A stretch of DNA of 64,000 bases from positions 15,374,501 through 15,438,500 of the forward strand of contig NC_057768.1 in the NCBI RefSeq assembly GCF_010389155.1. Direction: 5' to 3'. Origin of the DNA: Erigeron canadensis (taxonomy: Eukaryota; Streptophyta; Magnoliopsida; Asterales; Asteraceae). The notes beneath the pieces are model-generated. The model saw only the letters and a list, made by a program, of their open reading frames with translations. It ran no database searches and had not been told where the DNA came from. Every line of letters starts with the position of its first letter. Positions within the stretch are counted from its first letter, which is position 1. This document shows, piece after piece, positions 1-9,636 of this stretch. Both the position numbers and the translations under genes were made by a program.

Positions 1-99
1 TAATTTCGACATGTTGTTTTGATAAACCTTATAATATTTTTGCGAAATATGCAAACAAATGATTCTATTTCACGGGAAATAAAATAGGTCTATCATTCA

Positions 100-495
100 A
101 CATATTTGTCAGTATTTAAGGTGTATAATCATTTTCAGAGCCAATGAAGCTAAGAGTTTCAGGGCTTAAAAAGTGATTAAGGACTTTAAACCATGACAGT
201 GTTTGTCAACAATTAAAATGGTAACACTTTCAGAGCCAATAAAACTAAGAGTTTCAGGGGCTTAGAAAATGTTTAAAAGTTTTAATTTTGACACTAAATG
301 TCAATAGCTAAGGCGTATAACATTCTTAGAGCCAATAGAACTAAGAGTTCTAGGGGCTTAGAAAATGTTTAAGAACCTTAAAAGATTGACATTATTAGTC
401 AATTGTTAAAGTAAATAAAATTTCTAGAGCCAATGAAACAATGTAATTCAGGGGCTTAGGAAATGTTTAAAAGCTTTAAAGTTCGACTTGGTTCA
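100..495. repeat. Four ~96-bp tandem repeats upstream of the env-like frame of copia C
   Basis: The word AGAGCCAAT recurs at 137, 232, 328 and 426, so the period is 95-98 bp. Each unit continues with CTAAGAG, TTTCAGGGGCTTA and a GTTTAA stretch. Units one to three each contain a small inverted repeat: TGACA/TGTCA at 194-208, TTGACA/TGTCAA at 288-304 and TTGAC/GTCAA at 386-402. No coding capacity is seen. The array ends just before the splice-acceptor-like sequence preceding the env-like start. Positions 1-99 are AT-rich with nothing recognisable. Confidence 0.85.
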
Positions 496-500
496 TTGTT

Positions 501-532
501 GCTAATGTTTTGTTGTTTATATCTTTATGCAG
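501..532 (+). promoter_or_regulatory. Splice-acceptor-like sequence before the env-like start
   Basis: A branch-point-like GCTAATG (501-507) is followed by a T-rich tract and TTTATGCAG ending at 532. The next three bases are the ATG of MAERQF. This makes 533 the likelier start than the in-frame ATG at 527, which lies inside the acceptor. Copia B has a comparable acceptor at its own env-like start. Function is inferred. Confidence 0.5.
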
Positions 533-1438
533 ATGGCTGAAAGACAATTCCACAGCAATTACAACTATTTGATTAACCTGGATGTCCACCAGGCAAATGC
601 AGCAGAGTTTGTTCTTATTCTGGAGTTCTTCCAACAATCCAGAATTCGAAGGGTACTCACTGCCAACCCTGTGATCAGATTGACGTATCTTCGTCAATTC
701 TGGGCCTCTGCAAGATATATAGCTGGAGAAAATGAAAGGATTAAGGCTACGGTGAACAACCAGGTCATCCACTTCACTCCTAGCGATTTGATTCAGATAC
801 TTGGATTGGGTACTGAAGCCCAAGAGGGAGGAGCCAATGGTCCCACCAGATACCCATTGGCACTACGATATGGAGTCTACAGAAGAATGGGTTATGTTGG
901 TGCTCAAAACCAGAACACCTTCACGAAGAACTGCATTCTTGGAAGATGGAAGTTCTTCAGTCACGTAGTTTTGGTGGCTCTCAGCAACAGAAAGACGGGG
1001 TATGATAAGCTGAACATCGAGACCCAGTCCCAAGTTGTCTCCCTTGTGCTGAACAAATCGTACAGCTTCTCTCGTTACTTCTTCAACGAGATAAGACGGC
1101 AAATAGGTGCAGACGGAAATGAGCGCTTCTTGATGTATCCTCGGTTTATTATGATGATCATCAACACTCGTCTGCCGAATCTTCCACAGGTGGGTCTTGT
1201 CGGGCATGTAAATACTATGCCAAATCGTATATTTATTGATAGTTACAAGTATAGAGGTTCTCTCCCACCTCCAGCCCGACCGACTGACAGACGTCTCTAC
1301 GGTGTAGTCATCAATCTTGCATACATTGCTCCGGATAATGATGGTTTTGCCCATGACGGGTTAGATGTTGAAGGAAACTTTGCTGCAGCTCCACAACAAG
1401 CTTCCCAACAACCACCTGCAGCACATCAAGTACAATAA
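533..1438 (+). pseudogene. Env-like (additional ORF) protein of copia C, N-terminal domain
   Basis: A 301-residue open stretch resembles the frames at 33884-35383 (-), 12988-13588 (-) and 22651-23970 (+) of this window. Shared features are an early LT-A-P pattern, a YLRQFW-type motif, a TPSDL-I-LGL motif, RRMGYVGA, a GRWKF/SH segment, TGYDKLN and a PRF-MMIINT motif. These frames lie downstream of pol in SIRE-type copia elements, and the biochemical role is unknown. The frame ends in a glutamine-rich tail and a TAA. In-frame sequence continues beyond it, so this is a decayed longer protein, not a complete gene. No signal peptide or convincing membrane segment is visible in this part. Confidence 0.75.
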
Positions 1439-3238
1439 CAACAACGACGACAACAACCTCCCGTGCAACAAACCCCAGTTAATGCTAAAGTGGTCGATGA
1501 CTTGTTTTTCCAAGTGGAACAAGGTCTAGGTAATGCTAAAGAAGTTGCGGAGGTTGCACAATAAATGTTCGAACCAAATGATGTTCTAAATCAGGTTCAA
1601 CATTTTGATGCTCAGGCCGTTTTAGATGAAGAGACCGAAGAGCTGTTCGAGGATCACGAGGCCGATGATACGACAATTAGTGATTCTCATGCCACTGTGA
1701 GCAGTATAGAGGACAGCTCCAGTGATGATGATGATGATGACGATGATGATGGTCAAGAGGACCCTCAAGAAAGAGCACGCAGGCTTAGACAAGAACAACT
1801 TCCAGCCTGAGGAGGAGGATGAAGAAGATAATGAGCCTCTTCAGCCCAGGAGGTGAAAGAGGGATGATGAAGGCACATCTGGCACTCAAAAGTTTCCGAG
1901 ACTTGGTGCTACGATGGGTGTGGCAGTTGAAGAGGGGTCGAGTCGTTTGTCTGAGCATGTGCAGAAAGATTCTAAGGAGGTAACTGCTAGACCTAGGGGA
2001 GAAGGTAAGGATTTGATGATGAGGCCACCGGTTGAGCAAACAAGTACAAGAATTAGACTTTCAGCTACAGGGTCTGCATTCACATCTTTCACCAGTGCCA
2101 CAACAACATCAGTGCCATAAACTACAGTTACTCTTCCTGTTGTTGGAACCTCTGCAATCCAACAACCACATGCAGCTATAATCAGACTAGCTGCACCAAG
2201 ACCAACTGCAACACCAACTATTCCTTCTTGACCATGAGTGATGTCTTCCCAACCAAGCAGTTCCAGAACCAACAGGGATGAAATATCTGGGTTGGTAAAG
2301 CAAGTGGCTGATATGAGAGCTATGGTTGCTAGCTTTACAGAAAATCTGTCTAAGCAGGAAGAATCACACCGTCAGGAGCTTGAAGAGCTGAGGGCTAAGA
2401 ATGCCCAGCTTCGAATAAGGCAGGAGGTTCTACAATCCATCCAATCTGAGACAAGCAAGTACCTGAAGTTAATTTTCGAAAGATTGGAGAATCACACAGA
2501 AGTTATAAAGAGCCAGACTGTAGGTTTGACAAGCTTCGATGATGACTATGACCAGCTGAATGAGATTATTGGAAATCTTAAGTCTCAAGGGGAGATACAG
2601 AAAACCTGCAAGGATGATGCCCTTCGGAGGGAAAGTAGAGAGGACGAGGGAGATGATCCTAGCAGACAAAGGGAGACTGCAAGATTTCCAATAGGCACAA
2701 GGAGTGCTATATCTCAGGGGGAGCAAAGCCAGCCTGGTGCTGCTGGTACCTCTTGAGCCCCCACAGCTGAAGAAAAAGGGAAAGCACCTGCGGATGTTAT
2801 TCCTGCACCAACTGGAGATGTTGGAGTTGGTGCCCAGGAACGACCAACGGGAGATGTAGGAGTTGGTCACCAGAATGTTCCGATTCTTTCTAGAGATGGT
2901 GTGATATCATCAGATTCTTCTAGAACCTTGAATCTGAAGAACGAGATTTTTCTAAAGTTCAGACACGATAATGTGGCATATCAAAATGTAATGGTCGACA
3001 TGATCAAGCCAATGGATCCGGGATCTAGGGCAGATTAAGAAAAAGCTCAAAGACTTGCTGCAGGTTGAAACACAGATAACTCGACAGAGTTCGACTCAGA
3101 TTTTGAGAAGGAAGCTCAGGTCGAAAGGAGAAAGAAGAGCAGAAGAGCGTGAAGAACTTTTGAAGTTCCTGAAGAGGGTTTTTGGCCACACTTAGGATGA
3201 CAAACGAAGACTTGAAGGCCATATCTAGATGCTGATGT
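1439..3238 (+). pseudogene. Env-like protein of copia C, decayed acidic and coiled-coil part
   Basis: The frame of the N-domain continues past TAA codons at 1436 and 1562 into an acidic segment with a run of nine Asp (about 1721-1750). It then shifts frame near 1795, where an EEEDEED stretch follows in another register. A 172-residue open stretch at 2238-2756 is charged and heptad-like (residues ~15-100), consistent with a coiled coil. After its stop the same frame continues with two near-identical GDVGVG repeats to about 3040. The domain order (globular N part, acidic linker, coiled coil, charged tail) matches copia A. Multiple stops and shifts mean it is non-functional. Confidence 0.65.
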
Positions 3239-3250
3239 CAAGGGGGAGAC
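3239..3250 (+). other. Polypurine tract of copia C
   Basis: CAAGGGGGAGAC sits directly before the 3' LTR. The inverted copy D has the equivalent AAGGGGAGAC before TGTTAGTG. This is the expected plus-strand primer of an LTR retrotransposon. Confidence 0.8.
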
Positions 3251-3458
3251 TATAAGTGCATGATTCTCGGTGACATGTGCATTCTAGATATGTGTTGTAT
3301 ATTTGTGTATAATTTCAAGTCTTGTAATTATCTTGTAATTACCGTTTATCTTAATATTACCCTGGCATATTTTGTGAAAGCCAATTGGGATCCAACTTAT
3401 GTTTATATGTTTGTTTATTATTTGTATTTTGCAGGTTTTAGACATAACATGTAAAGAG

Positions 3459-3790
3459 CATTAAGTTAATATTGTTTCTGCATATTAACAGCAGTTGAGA
3501 TATTAACTTAATGTACTTCCAGAGGGAAGTTAAGATATTTGTGTTGCTGCGTATTTACAGCAGTTTGAACATTAATCTTATATACACACTTCCAATAGGT
3601 AATATTGACGACACTGTTTCTTCGTATTCACAACAGTTGAAATGTGTCAAAGGCTAATGCTAGTTTTGCATATCTTTACAGCAGTTAAAGCATTAGTTGA
3701 GTTAATGTCGGTTCTGCGTCTTGACAGCAGTAAAGACATTAACTCAGTGTACAATGTCGGTTCTGCATCTTGACAGCAGTAAATACATTT
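3459..3790 (+). repeat. Array of six hairpins in the C-family LTR
   Basis: Units lie at 3459-3513, 3525-3593, 3605-3650, 3654-3696, 3698-3746 and about 3753-3789. Each has an inner core close to TTCTGCRTMTTKACAGCAG, itself a CTGC/GCAG inverted repeat. Each is enclosed by a different outer stem. Perfect outer arms are CATTAAGTTAATAT/ATATTAACTTAATG (14 bp), TGAGTTAATGTC/GACATTAACTCA (12 bp) and CTAATGCT/AGCATTAG (8 bp). The inverted LTR copy has five units at about 60910-61200. Confidence 0.85.
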
Positions 3791-4028
3791 ACTCACCATA
3801 TCCTAAGCGTTATTTGAGGGTTCTTAGGAACAAGCAAAAGGTCTTGCTTGGTCAAAGTAAGAACACTCAAATGGTTTGAGAGTTTCTGTGGAAACAAGCA
3901 AAAGTATGCTATGCCCACAGAAACACACAAACTGGCCAAAACCCTAATGGGCTTGGGCTTGGAAACACGCATGGGCCTGTGTGTTTCAGAACACGCAAAA
4001 GGCCATTTGCGTGTTCCTATCCCTTGCC

Positions 4029-4037
4029 TATAAATAG
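4029..4037 (+). promoter_or_regulatory. TATA box of the C-family LTR
   Basis: TATAAATAG followed by GAGGGTGTGTG. The same motif is kept in the inverted LTR at 60610-60618. It is a standard plant Pol II TATA box, so transcription probably starts about 30 bp downstream. Confidence 0.7.
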
Positions 4038-4423
4038 AGGGTGTGTGTCATGCGTGTTTAAACAAGAGTGTAGAGAGAGAAAAGAGCAAATCCTAGAAAG
4101 AGAAAACCAAGAACACGCACGGTTGATCTTGTGGGTAAGACTCATCTCGTGCACGAACCGCAAACACACACCCAACCCCCAAACGACTCATAGTTTGCAA
4201 GTTACCATGTGTTTGGTAAGGCGTGTCCGGAGAGCCATTCCCGGAGTGTTTATCATCACGTAAAAGATATATATATATATATATATTTAGTGATATATAT
4301 ATATCATCTAAAGGTAGATATATAAACCGTGGGTTATCTCGAGGAATTTCCGCACCTCGACATATCCTTCAATCGATCTCTAGTTTGATAGTAGTACAAG
4401 ATCAGAGGGACTTACAAATTACA

Positions 4424-4797
4424 ATAAAAAAAAACAAATGGTTATGAGAATCAGGTCCCTGCTTGCATAAGGGGCAGCAAACCAGATTATAATTCATGTT
4501 TCCTCCCGAACGCCATTGAATCATCACATTCTCTTTTACCAAGAAGCACTCTGTTGAAAATCTTAAATCATCTATTGTAACAACGACCTTCTCAACGAAA
4601 CCATGAACCCTAATGTTGAAGTTTTTGGAAAGCTTAACCACTTTATCCACCCAGATTACTTTACCTAAATTCCTTCTAGTATATTTGGTGTAAAAATCTA
4701 GGGGGGAAACGTTCACATTTGCCCTGGAGTATATAAACGCTCGACTTCCTATATTACCTATCGAACAGAACACCTGAAAGATTGTAGGGTCACCCAA
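4424..4797 (-). pseudogene. LINE reverse transcriptase 3' fragment (zinc-binding, zf-RVT-like)
   Basis: The end of this minus-strand frame reads NLVCCPLCKQGPDSHNHLFF. This matches the C-x2-C...H...H pattern of the zinc-binding domain that follows the RT domain in plant LINE ORF2. The frame is cut at its 3' side by the copia C LTR at 4416. The preceding ~90 residues (KVVKLSKNFNIRV and around) are not recognised with certainty. No RT catalytic motif is left. A stretch at 4758-5060 (reading ETQAKELEELLDKTEKG, charged) is open on the same strand but unassigned. It may be LINE or gypsy sequence. Confidence 0.55.
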
Positions 4798-5071
4798 AGT
4801 CGTGGTGACAAATAGGGATTAAACTTGGATAGTGGTTTGTCTTCTACATCACTCCATCCTAGGTTATCTAAGAACTTATTCACTCCCATTAACAACCTAT
4901 TTCCTTTATCCAATCCCTTTTCGGTTTTATCTAAAAGTTCCTCCAGTTCCTTAGCTTGGGTCTCCCTATACAGCACATTCAATCCTCTTATATGTGGTCT
5001 TGATAAATCTAAGCCTTCATGATACCAAAAACTATGTAATTTCCTAATGTAATAATGAGCATTAAGGGCTC

Positions 5072-5530
5072 CTAATCACACTCGGTTTCAATATTGAAGC
5101 AAATGTTATCATAGTCGACATCCTCAGAGTCTAAAACATGCAACTTGACTCTAACTTGACCATTTGACAGAGTTATTTCACGTTTAAGAATATGGATGTT
5201 AGCATCCGCCGTATACAAAAATGGTCGTCCTAAAATTAGGGGTGTCACTACTTCACTTACCATATCAAGCACAACAAACTCACTCCAGAATTCTAAATCC
5301 TTAAACTTAACATAGACTCCTTCGACAATCCCCTTGGGTTTTCGGTAAGTCTGATCGGCTAACTGAATGCTCATGTTAGCGGGTTTTTAGCAAACAAAGG
5401 GTAAGTTTCTCATCAATCACAGTAGGCATAACATTAATATTTAACCCTAAATCAGCTAATATACTCGAAAAATAATCATTATTAATAGTGCAAGGGGTAA
5501 GAAAACTTCATGGATCCTCAGATGTTTGCG
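5072..5530 (-). pseudogene. Ty3/gypsy (Athila/Tat-like) aspartic protease fragment
   Basis: Minus-strand translation gives an ADLGLNINVMP segment (about 5420-5465), corresponding to the D-x-G-A-S-I-N active-site region of Athila/Tat proteases. A 100-residue open frame follows (5072-5374) with IQLADQTYRKPKGIVEGV, FVVLDM and PLILGRPFL, the usual second half of this domain. A stop or frameshift near 5380 separates the two. The sequence then runs into unrelated material at about 5060, so RT and integrase of this element are missing. Confidence 0.75.
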
Positions 5531-5574
5531 ATAGCAGTGTCTTGTCATCCGGTGCTTTGGGATTCTGAATTTCT

Positions 5575-6100
5575 TCACTTTTGTCCGAGTCGTCCCCTTC
5601 CTTGGTTTTGCGTTTGGAGTGAATTGGGCCTCGATGTCTCCTTCTGAAAATGAAGTTTCGCACGAAACTGGTCCGACGGACTCCGGAGCGGCATTGGGAA
5701 GTTCTGAGCGGCTCTGGATTTCATCCTAGGGGCTCCCAGCGGTGCTGGAAGGGTTCCAGTGGCGCTGGTTTGCACCTGGAGGACTACCAGCGGCATTGGC
5801 AAGGTGCCAGCGATGCTGGGCTTCACCTGGGTGGCTTCAAGCAACGCTGGAGAGTGTATCCAGTGGCACTGGTGCCTCCTGTAAAGATTCCAAAATTGAG
5901 TTTTGGTCCGCTTCGTCTTCATTTTGCTCCCGTATGACCAGTACCTGATTGGACAATTCACAAAAATCTTTAGAAACCTCAGTATAGTCATTACCTTTGG
6001 TGAACACGATGGTCACATTCTCACTTTGTCCGATCGGTGATTGGTACTTTTGACTCGTGCTAGGGCTTGAGCTTGGACCACTTTGGATGATTTACCTTTG
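5575..6100 (-). repeat. Degenerate repeats encoding an Ala/Pro-rich gag-protease spacer
   Basis: Between about 5690 and 5880 words of the type CCAGYGGCGCTGG recur at intervals of roughly 25-60 bp. On the minus strand they encode repeats around LPAPLGAPR, SATGTLP and IAGTLPMPL. The stretch connects the gypsy gag and protease. It is GC-rich compared with its surroundings. The minus frame at 5575-5991 is open (138 codons) but has no recognised domain. Confidence 0.6.
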
Positions 6101-6164
6101 AGTGGGGCTGCTTTCCTTTCTTGCATTCTGCTCAATACATCTATTTGATCCTCCTCTCCAGTTC

Positions 6165-7539
6165 CTAGATTACGGCTTGTTGATTTCTATTTCCTTCGTC
6201 AACCTTTTGATTGAGATTGCTTATTTTCTCATTGAGCGACTTTGCATAGCTTGCCAAAGAGTCATGCCTCTTGTCATTCATGTCCATATACTTCTCCATC
6301 ATGTTGGTGAGCTTGACAATTGGATCGTCCTTGACTTCATTCTCCATCTTTGGTTGCTGGGGTTGACCATTGCTCTTTTGCCACCTACTTTGAAAAGAAC
6401 CATTGTTATTTCTAACATAGTTTGAATTAAAGTTAGAATTACCGAGATTTCTTCGAAATAGTCCTCGTTGATAGCCTCATGGGTATTGACTTTGAACATA
6501 ATTGACTTGATCGGTAGCCTCCTCTACGTAATCTTTAGTATAGTGCATTCCTCTGCAATTGTTGCACCCGTGTGCAATCACTTTGAGGTCCTTGTCCATA
6601 ATGTCCAACGTATCTTCAAAAGTAGAAAAACGGTTAGATAAAACTTTAAGTTCATGAATTACCTCATTTTCGGAGCTGCTTTCAATGCTAGCCATGCTTC
6701 TTCTCGTCCTCCTTTCCCGATCTCTATCATCCATATCTCGAGCTAAGCTAGCTGGCACCATATCCTCCATCATCTTGTACGAGTCATTGGTAGTCTTGTA
6801 CAAAAAGTTACCACCACCCGCTAGGTCTAAATCCTTTTGGGAACCCTTGTTTAAACCATAGAAAAAGCTTTCAATGATCTCGTCCATGTTAAGTCCTTTC
6901 CCATGACAGTTTCTGATCATTTCCCTATGCCTTTTCCATACATCAACTAGGGATTCTCCTTCGTCTTGCTTGAAAGCCTTGATGTCTCGTAGCATTTTCC
7001 TAGCTAAACTCGGGGAAAATAAACGCGAGACGAACTGTTCGCGAAGTTGATTCCATGTGGTGATGGTACGTTCATCGAGCTCAACGAATCAAGCACTTGC
7101 CCCTCCCGTGAGAGACGACGGAAATAAGCTAAGCTGCATATCGTCATCGGTGACATCTCATCTATATTTGAACATTTCGCACAAACTGGTGAACCTGCTT
7201 ACGTGCTTATGGGGTTCGGCCGTCATATTGGCTGTCTTGGATTAACTTAAGGTGGTGTCCTTTGACTAATCCCAGTGTCGATGAAACGGCTCTCGTCCTT
7301 TCCATCATCGGTCGGTCGAATTCGTCCCATATTCCTCTAGGTGAGTTTGTTTGAGACATAGTGTCAGATAAGGTGCCGAATGATCCTAAAGGGGCTTCTT
7401 GATTGAAAAGGTTGTCTAAGTTACCTACGGGTGTTGAGTTTGATCTATTGAGCTTTCTCCTATGACTGAGTCTGCTTAGGCTTGTAGAAAAGCTTCTTAC
7501 AACAGTTCCCGATCTTAAAAGCATCAACAACCTGAACAA
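6165..7539 (-). pseudogene. Ty3/gypsy (Athila/Tat-like) gag
   Basis: Minus-strand frames 7207-7539, 6477-6995 and 6165-6499 together follow an Athila-type gag. The N-terminal arm includes NSTPVGNLDNLF. The core has LREQFVSRLFSPS, DEGESLVDVWKRHREM and ESFFYGLNKGSQKDLDLAGGG. A remnant zinc knuckle reads CNNCRGMHYTKDY, with Tyr where the last Cys is expected. A charged heptad-like segment lies at 6165-6347 (KLTNMMEKYMDMNDKR). Stops or shifts occur near 7165, 7120, 6475 and 6160. Gag would form the particle. This copy is dead. Confidence 0.8.
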
Positions 7540-7814
7540 TCTTCAAAACTCAAGAAAAAGATCAACGCACCAAAATAAAAATGAAATGAAAAACTAAATT
7601 AAACTACTTAAACTAAAAATGAAAATGAAAAATAATTTTGAATTTTTTGATTTTTAAGGAAAATGAAAATGCTAGCTAAATTAACTAAACCCTAATTTTG
7701 ACCTAATTTGACTTCTATCCTTAATTAACTTAAACTAAATACCAAAAAGTAACTACTTTGTGCCGAAACAAAAAATAGGATCGAATTACACTACTAAACT
7801 AAGAATGCGTCGCG

Positions 7815-7834
7815 TCCCCGACAACGAGGCGCCA
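7815..7834 (-). other. Primer binding site of the gypsy element (tRNA-Asp type)
   Basis: The minus strand reads TGGCGCCTCGTTGTCGGGGA, close to the TGGCGCC...GTTGTCGGGGA site (tRNA-Asp complement) used by Athila/Tat elements. It lies about 280 bp 5' of the gag frame on the same strand. The 7540-7814 leader is AT-rich and non-coding. Confidence 0.75.
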
Positions 7835-7841
7835 AAACACT

Positions 7842-8019
7842 TGATGGTCTGCTTTTGTTTTTTGTGTTTAAATTTAGAAATTGTTGTACAAGTTAAAATC
7901 TCAAAAACACACACACCTTAACGGACAGGGGACCAGATCAGATGTAGTATAGTTTAGTGATAAGAACAGGGACGCGTTGCTTTACCTAATCTAGTAGTAT
8001 GAGTAATTCTAATTGTTTT
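7842..8019 (-). repeat. Remnant of the gypsy 5' LTR
   Basis: Sequence directly 5' of the primer site on the minus strand. An LTR end would read ...CATCA just before it (TGATGG on the plus strand at 7842). Only about 180 bp remain before the different sequence at 8020. There is no second copy in the window, so the boundary is inferred. Confidence 0.4.
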
Positions 8020-8415
8020 TGTAACAACCCTCAAATTCTGACTAGGATAATTTACTTGGACTTATCTATACTTTTATTCCTAGAGGTTTATTGAGAGAAA
8101 TTGTCTTCTAGACATTATGGGATAGTGATAACTTCTCTCTAGTTCAATGGAATGCCCAAAGATAGTTAGTTATCTTAATGTTAGAAATATAATTTCTAGT
8201 AGTTGATTTGTATGTTTATAATATTTTGTACTTGTTTGTATTTCTCATAAGTATGGAAGGGGGACTAGTGAAACTTGTATATGAAATATATAAAGCCCCC
8301 TCCATAGGTTTGAATTGTAACTTTAACACATTTCATGCTATCCAATCTTTCCACACACACTTAATTTTCTCTCTCGGCATTCACACACACATACACACGA
8401 GACCTCCATTAACAC
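8020..8415 (+). repeat. LTR fragment related to element L, start region
   Basis: Starts TGTAACAACCCTCAAAT and follows the beginning of the 4.1-kb LTR at 41438 for about 150 bp (shared ATCCCTAGAG-GTTTATT-like, GAGAAATTG and AGTGATAA words). After about 8170 it diverges and holds a TATATAAAG box near 8285 and CA-rich sequence. It ends where the copia A LTR begins. Confidence 0.55.
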
Positions 8416-9347
8416 TGTGAGTCCACCTACACAAGATGTTAATCGAATACAAGATATAACAAATATATGACAATAATAACAATTATATCAAGTAACCCGA
8501 CTGGCAAGTAATTCTAATCTAGAAGAAGACTAGTTTAGAATTACGATCTAGATAATGGATATGAACAATAAAGAATAAGTGCTTGAAACTATATAAATAC
8601 AATATATAATCAAGTATTATGGCAAAGAGTCGAGATGTATTTTTCAAAGTATATTATTTATTCTTATAAACAAAATACAAAGGTTGTTGCGGAACAAAGA
8701 TAATCACACTTGTGATTATCTAAACAACCTTGAAATACAAATGATCTAAACAACAAGGAAATACTCGTAAGAATACTTAGAGTATATATCACACGTTGCA
8801 ATGCCAAAGTTCCAAGCAGTTTTGCAAGTGTGTGAAGTCTTATATTTATAGGCAAACATGTCTTTGATGACATGGCAAATGCCGTACAAATATGGTTGGG
8901 TGCATTCTTGGATTTGTAGGACAAATCCATAACATGTTTGTTTAAGGTAAAGTATGTAAGTTTCTTTGATGTGACTTGACATACTTTATTCCCAACCTTT
9001 TGCTAAAACTATCACAATACCAGGTATAAAGTTATTAACCGGGTAAAGGTAGTTAAAGGTTGCAAAAAGACTTCCTCGTAATCAGTGAAAAAGTGTTGTA
9101 AATACCTTTTCACTAAGAGCCTTTAGATCTTCAATCAGATGGAATCTTCTCAGAGCTCTGCTTCTCAGAAGTTTCCCTTCTTCAGTCTTCAGTCTTCGAC
9201 TTCAGAATGAACGTCTTCAGATGTATTGATCTTGATCTGAGGTGAAGCTTCAAAGAACTAATTCTGAGGGATGTCTCAGAATTTCTGATCTTCTCTGAAC
9301 TTTAATATTTCTGAACAAATTATACTTGATTGATTTTTGACCTAACA
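8416..9347 (-). repeat. 3' LTR of copia A (932 bp)
   Basis: Read on the minus strand it starts TGTTAGGTCAAAAATC right after the polypurine tract and ends ...GGACTCACA. A related 993-bp copy stands alone at 29939-30931. A minus-strand TATA box (TATAAATA) is at 8844-8851. CTCAGA/TCTGAG words are frequent, including the 9-bp hairpin AATTCTGAG/CTCAGAATT at 9260-9283. The left flank AACAC is the presumed target duplication, but its partner is not in the window. Confidence 0.82.
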
Positions 9348-9361
9348 AATTCCCCCTGTTT
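9348..9361 (-). other. Polypurine tract of copia A
   Basis: Minus strand CAAACAGGGGGAATT, immediately before TGTTAGGTC of the LTR. Positions 9362-9636 between it and the env-like stop hold no recognisable gene. Confidence 0.8.
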
Positions 9362-9636
9362 GTTCTGAAATATTACATGCATTTTTAGACTTCTATCTAT
9401 ACATGTTTGTAAGTCTAAAATGCAAGTTTCGTTTAAGTTGAATGAAAATTTTCTAAGGACATCTTATAGATCTTTGATGCCTTAGAATTTTAACTTGTGT
9501 TAATTTTAACTTAAACCTATCATCTACTTGTTGTGAATGGCTTGCAACATATATATACAGTACAGACTTTGAGAAAATGTTACAAGTACATAAAATAGAA
9601 AATATTTACAAGTACATGATAATCTCTGAGTGAAAA

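Larger units (their letters stand above)
3251..4416 (+). repeat. 3' LTR of copia C (1,166 bp)
   Basis: It starts TATAAGTGCATG (TGTTAGTGCATG in copy D) after the polypurine tract and ends GGGACTTACA. The same sequence lies inverted at 60245-61408 with nearly the same length. It carries a hairpin array (3459-3790), further inverted repeats such as GTTTCTGTGG/CCACAGAAAC (about 3886-3932), a TATA box at 4029 and an (AT)n stretch near 4266-4310. The 5' LTR of this element would lie outside the window to the left. Confidence 0.88.

Noticed and set aside
476..1354. Minus-strand ORFs overlapping the copia C env-like gene
   Set aside because: They are shadows of the plus-strand frame, which carries the conserved family motifs.
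1721..1752. GAT/GAC repeat in copia C
   Set aside because: Codes a run of nine Asp in the acidic linker of the env-like frame; simple codon repeat.
3459..3790. CRISPR-like array
   Set aside because: Regular short repeats with palindromes, but units are hairpins of varying stem, without constant repeats and unique spacers, and the DNA is plant retrotransposon.
5650..5948. Plus-strand ORFs (95 and 68 codons) over the gypsy linker
   Set aside because: Opposite strand to gag and protease; open only because of the GC-rich repeat. The minus-strand reading fits the element.
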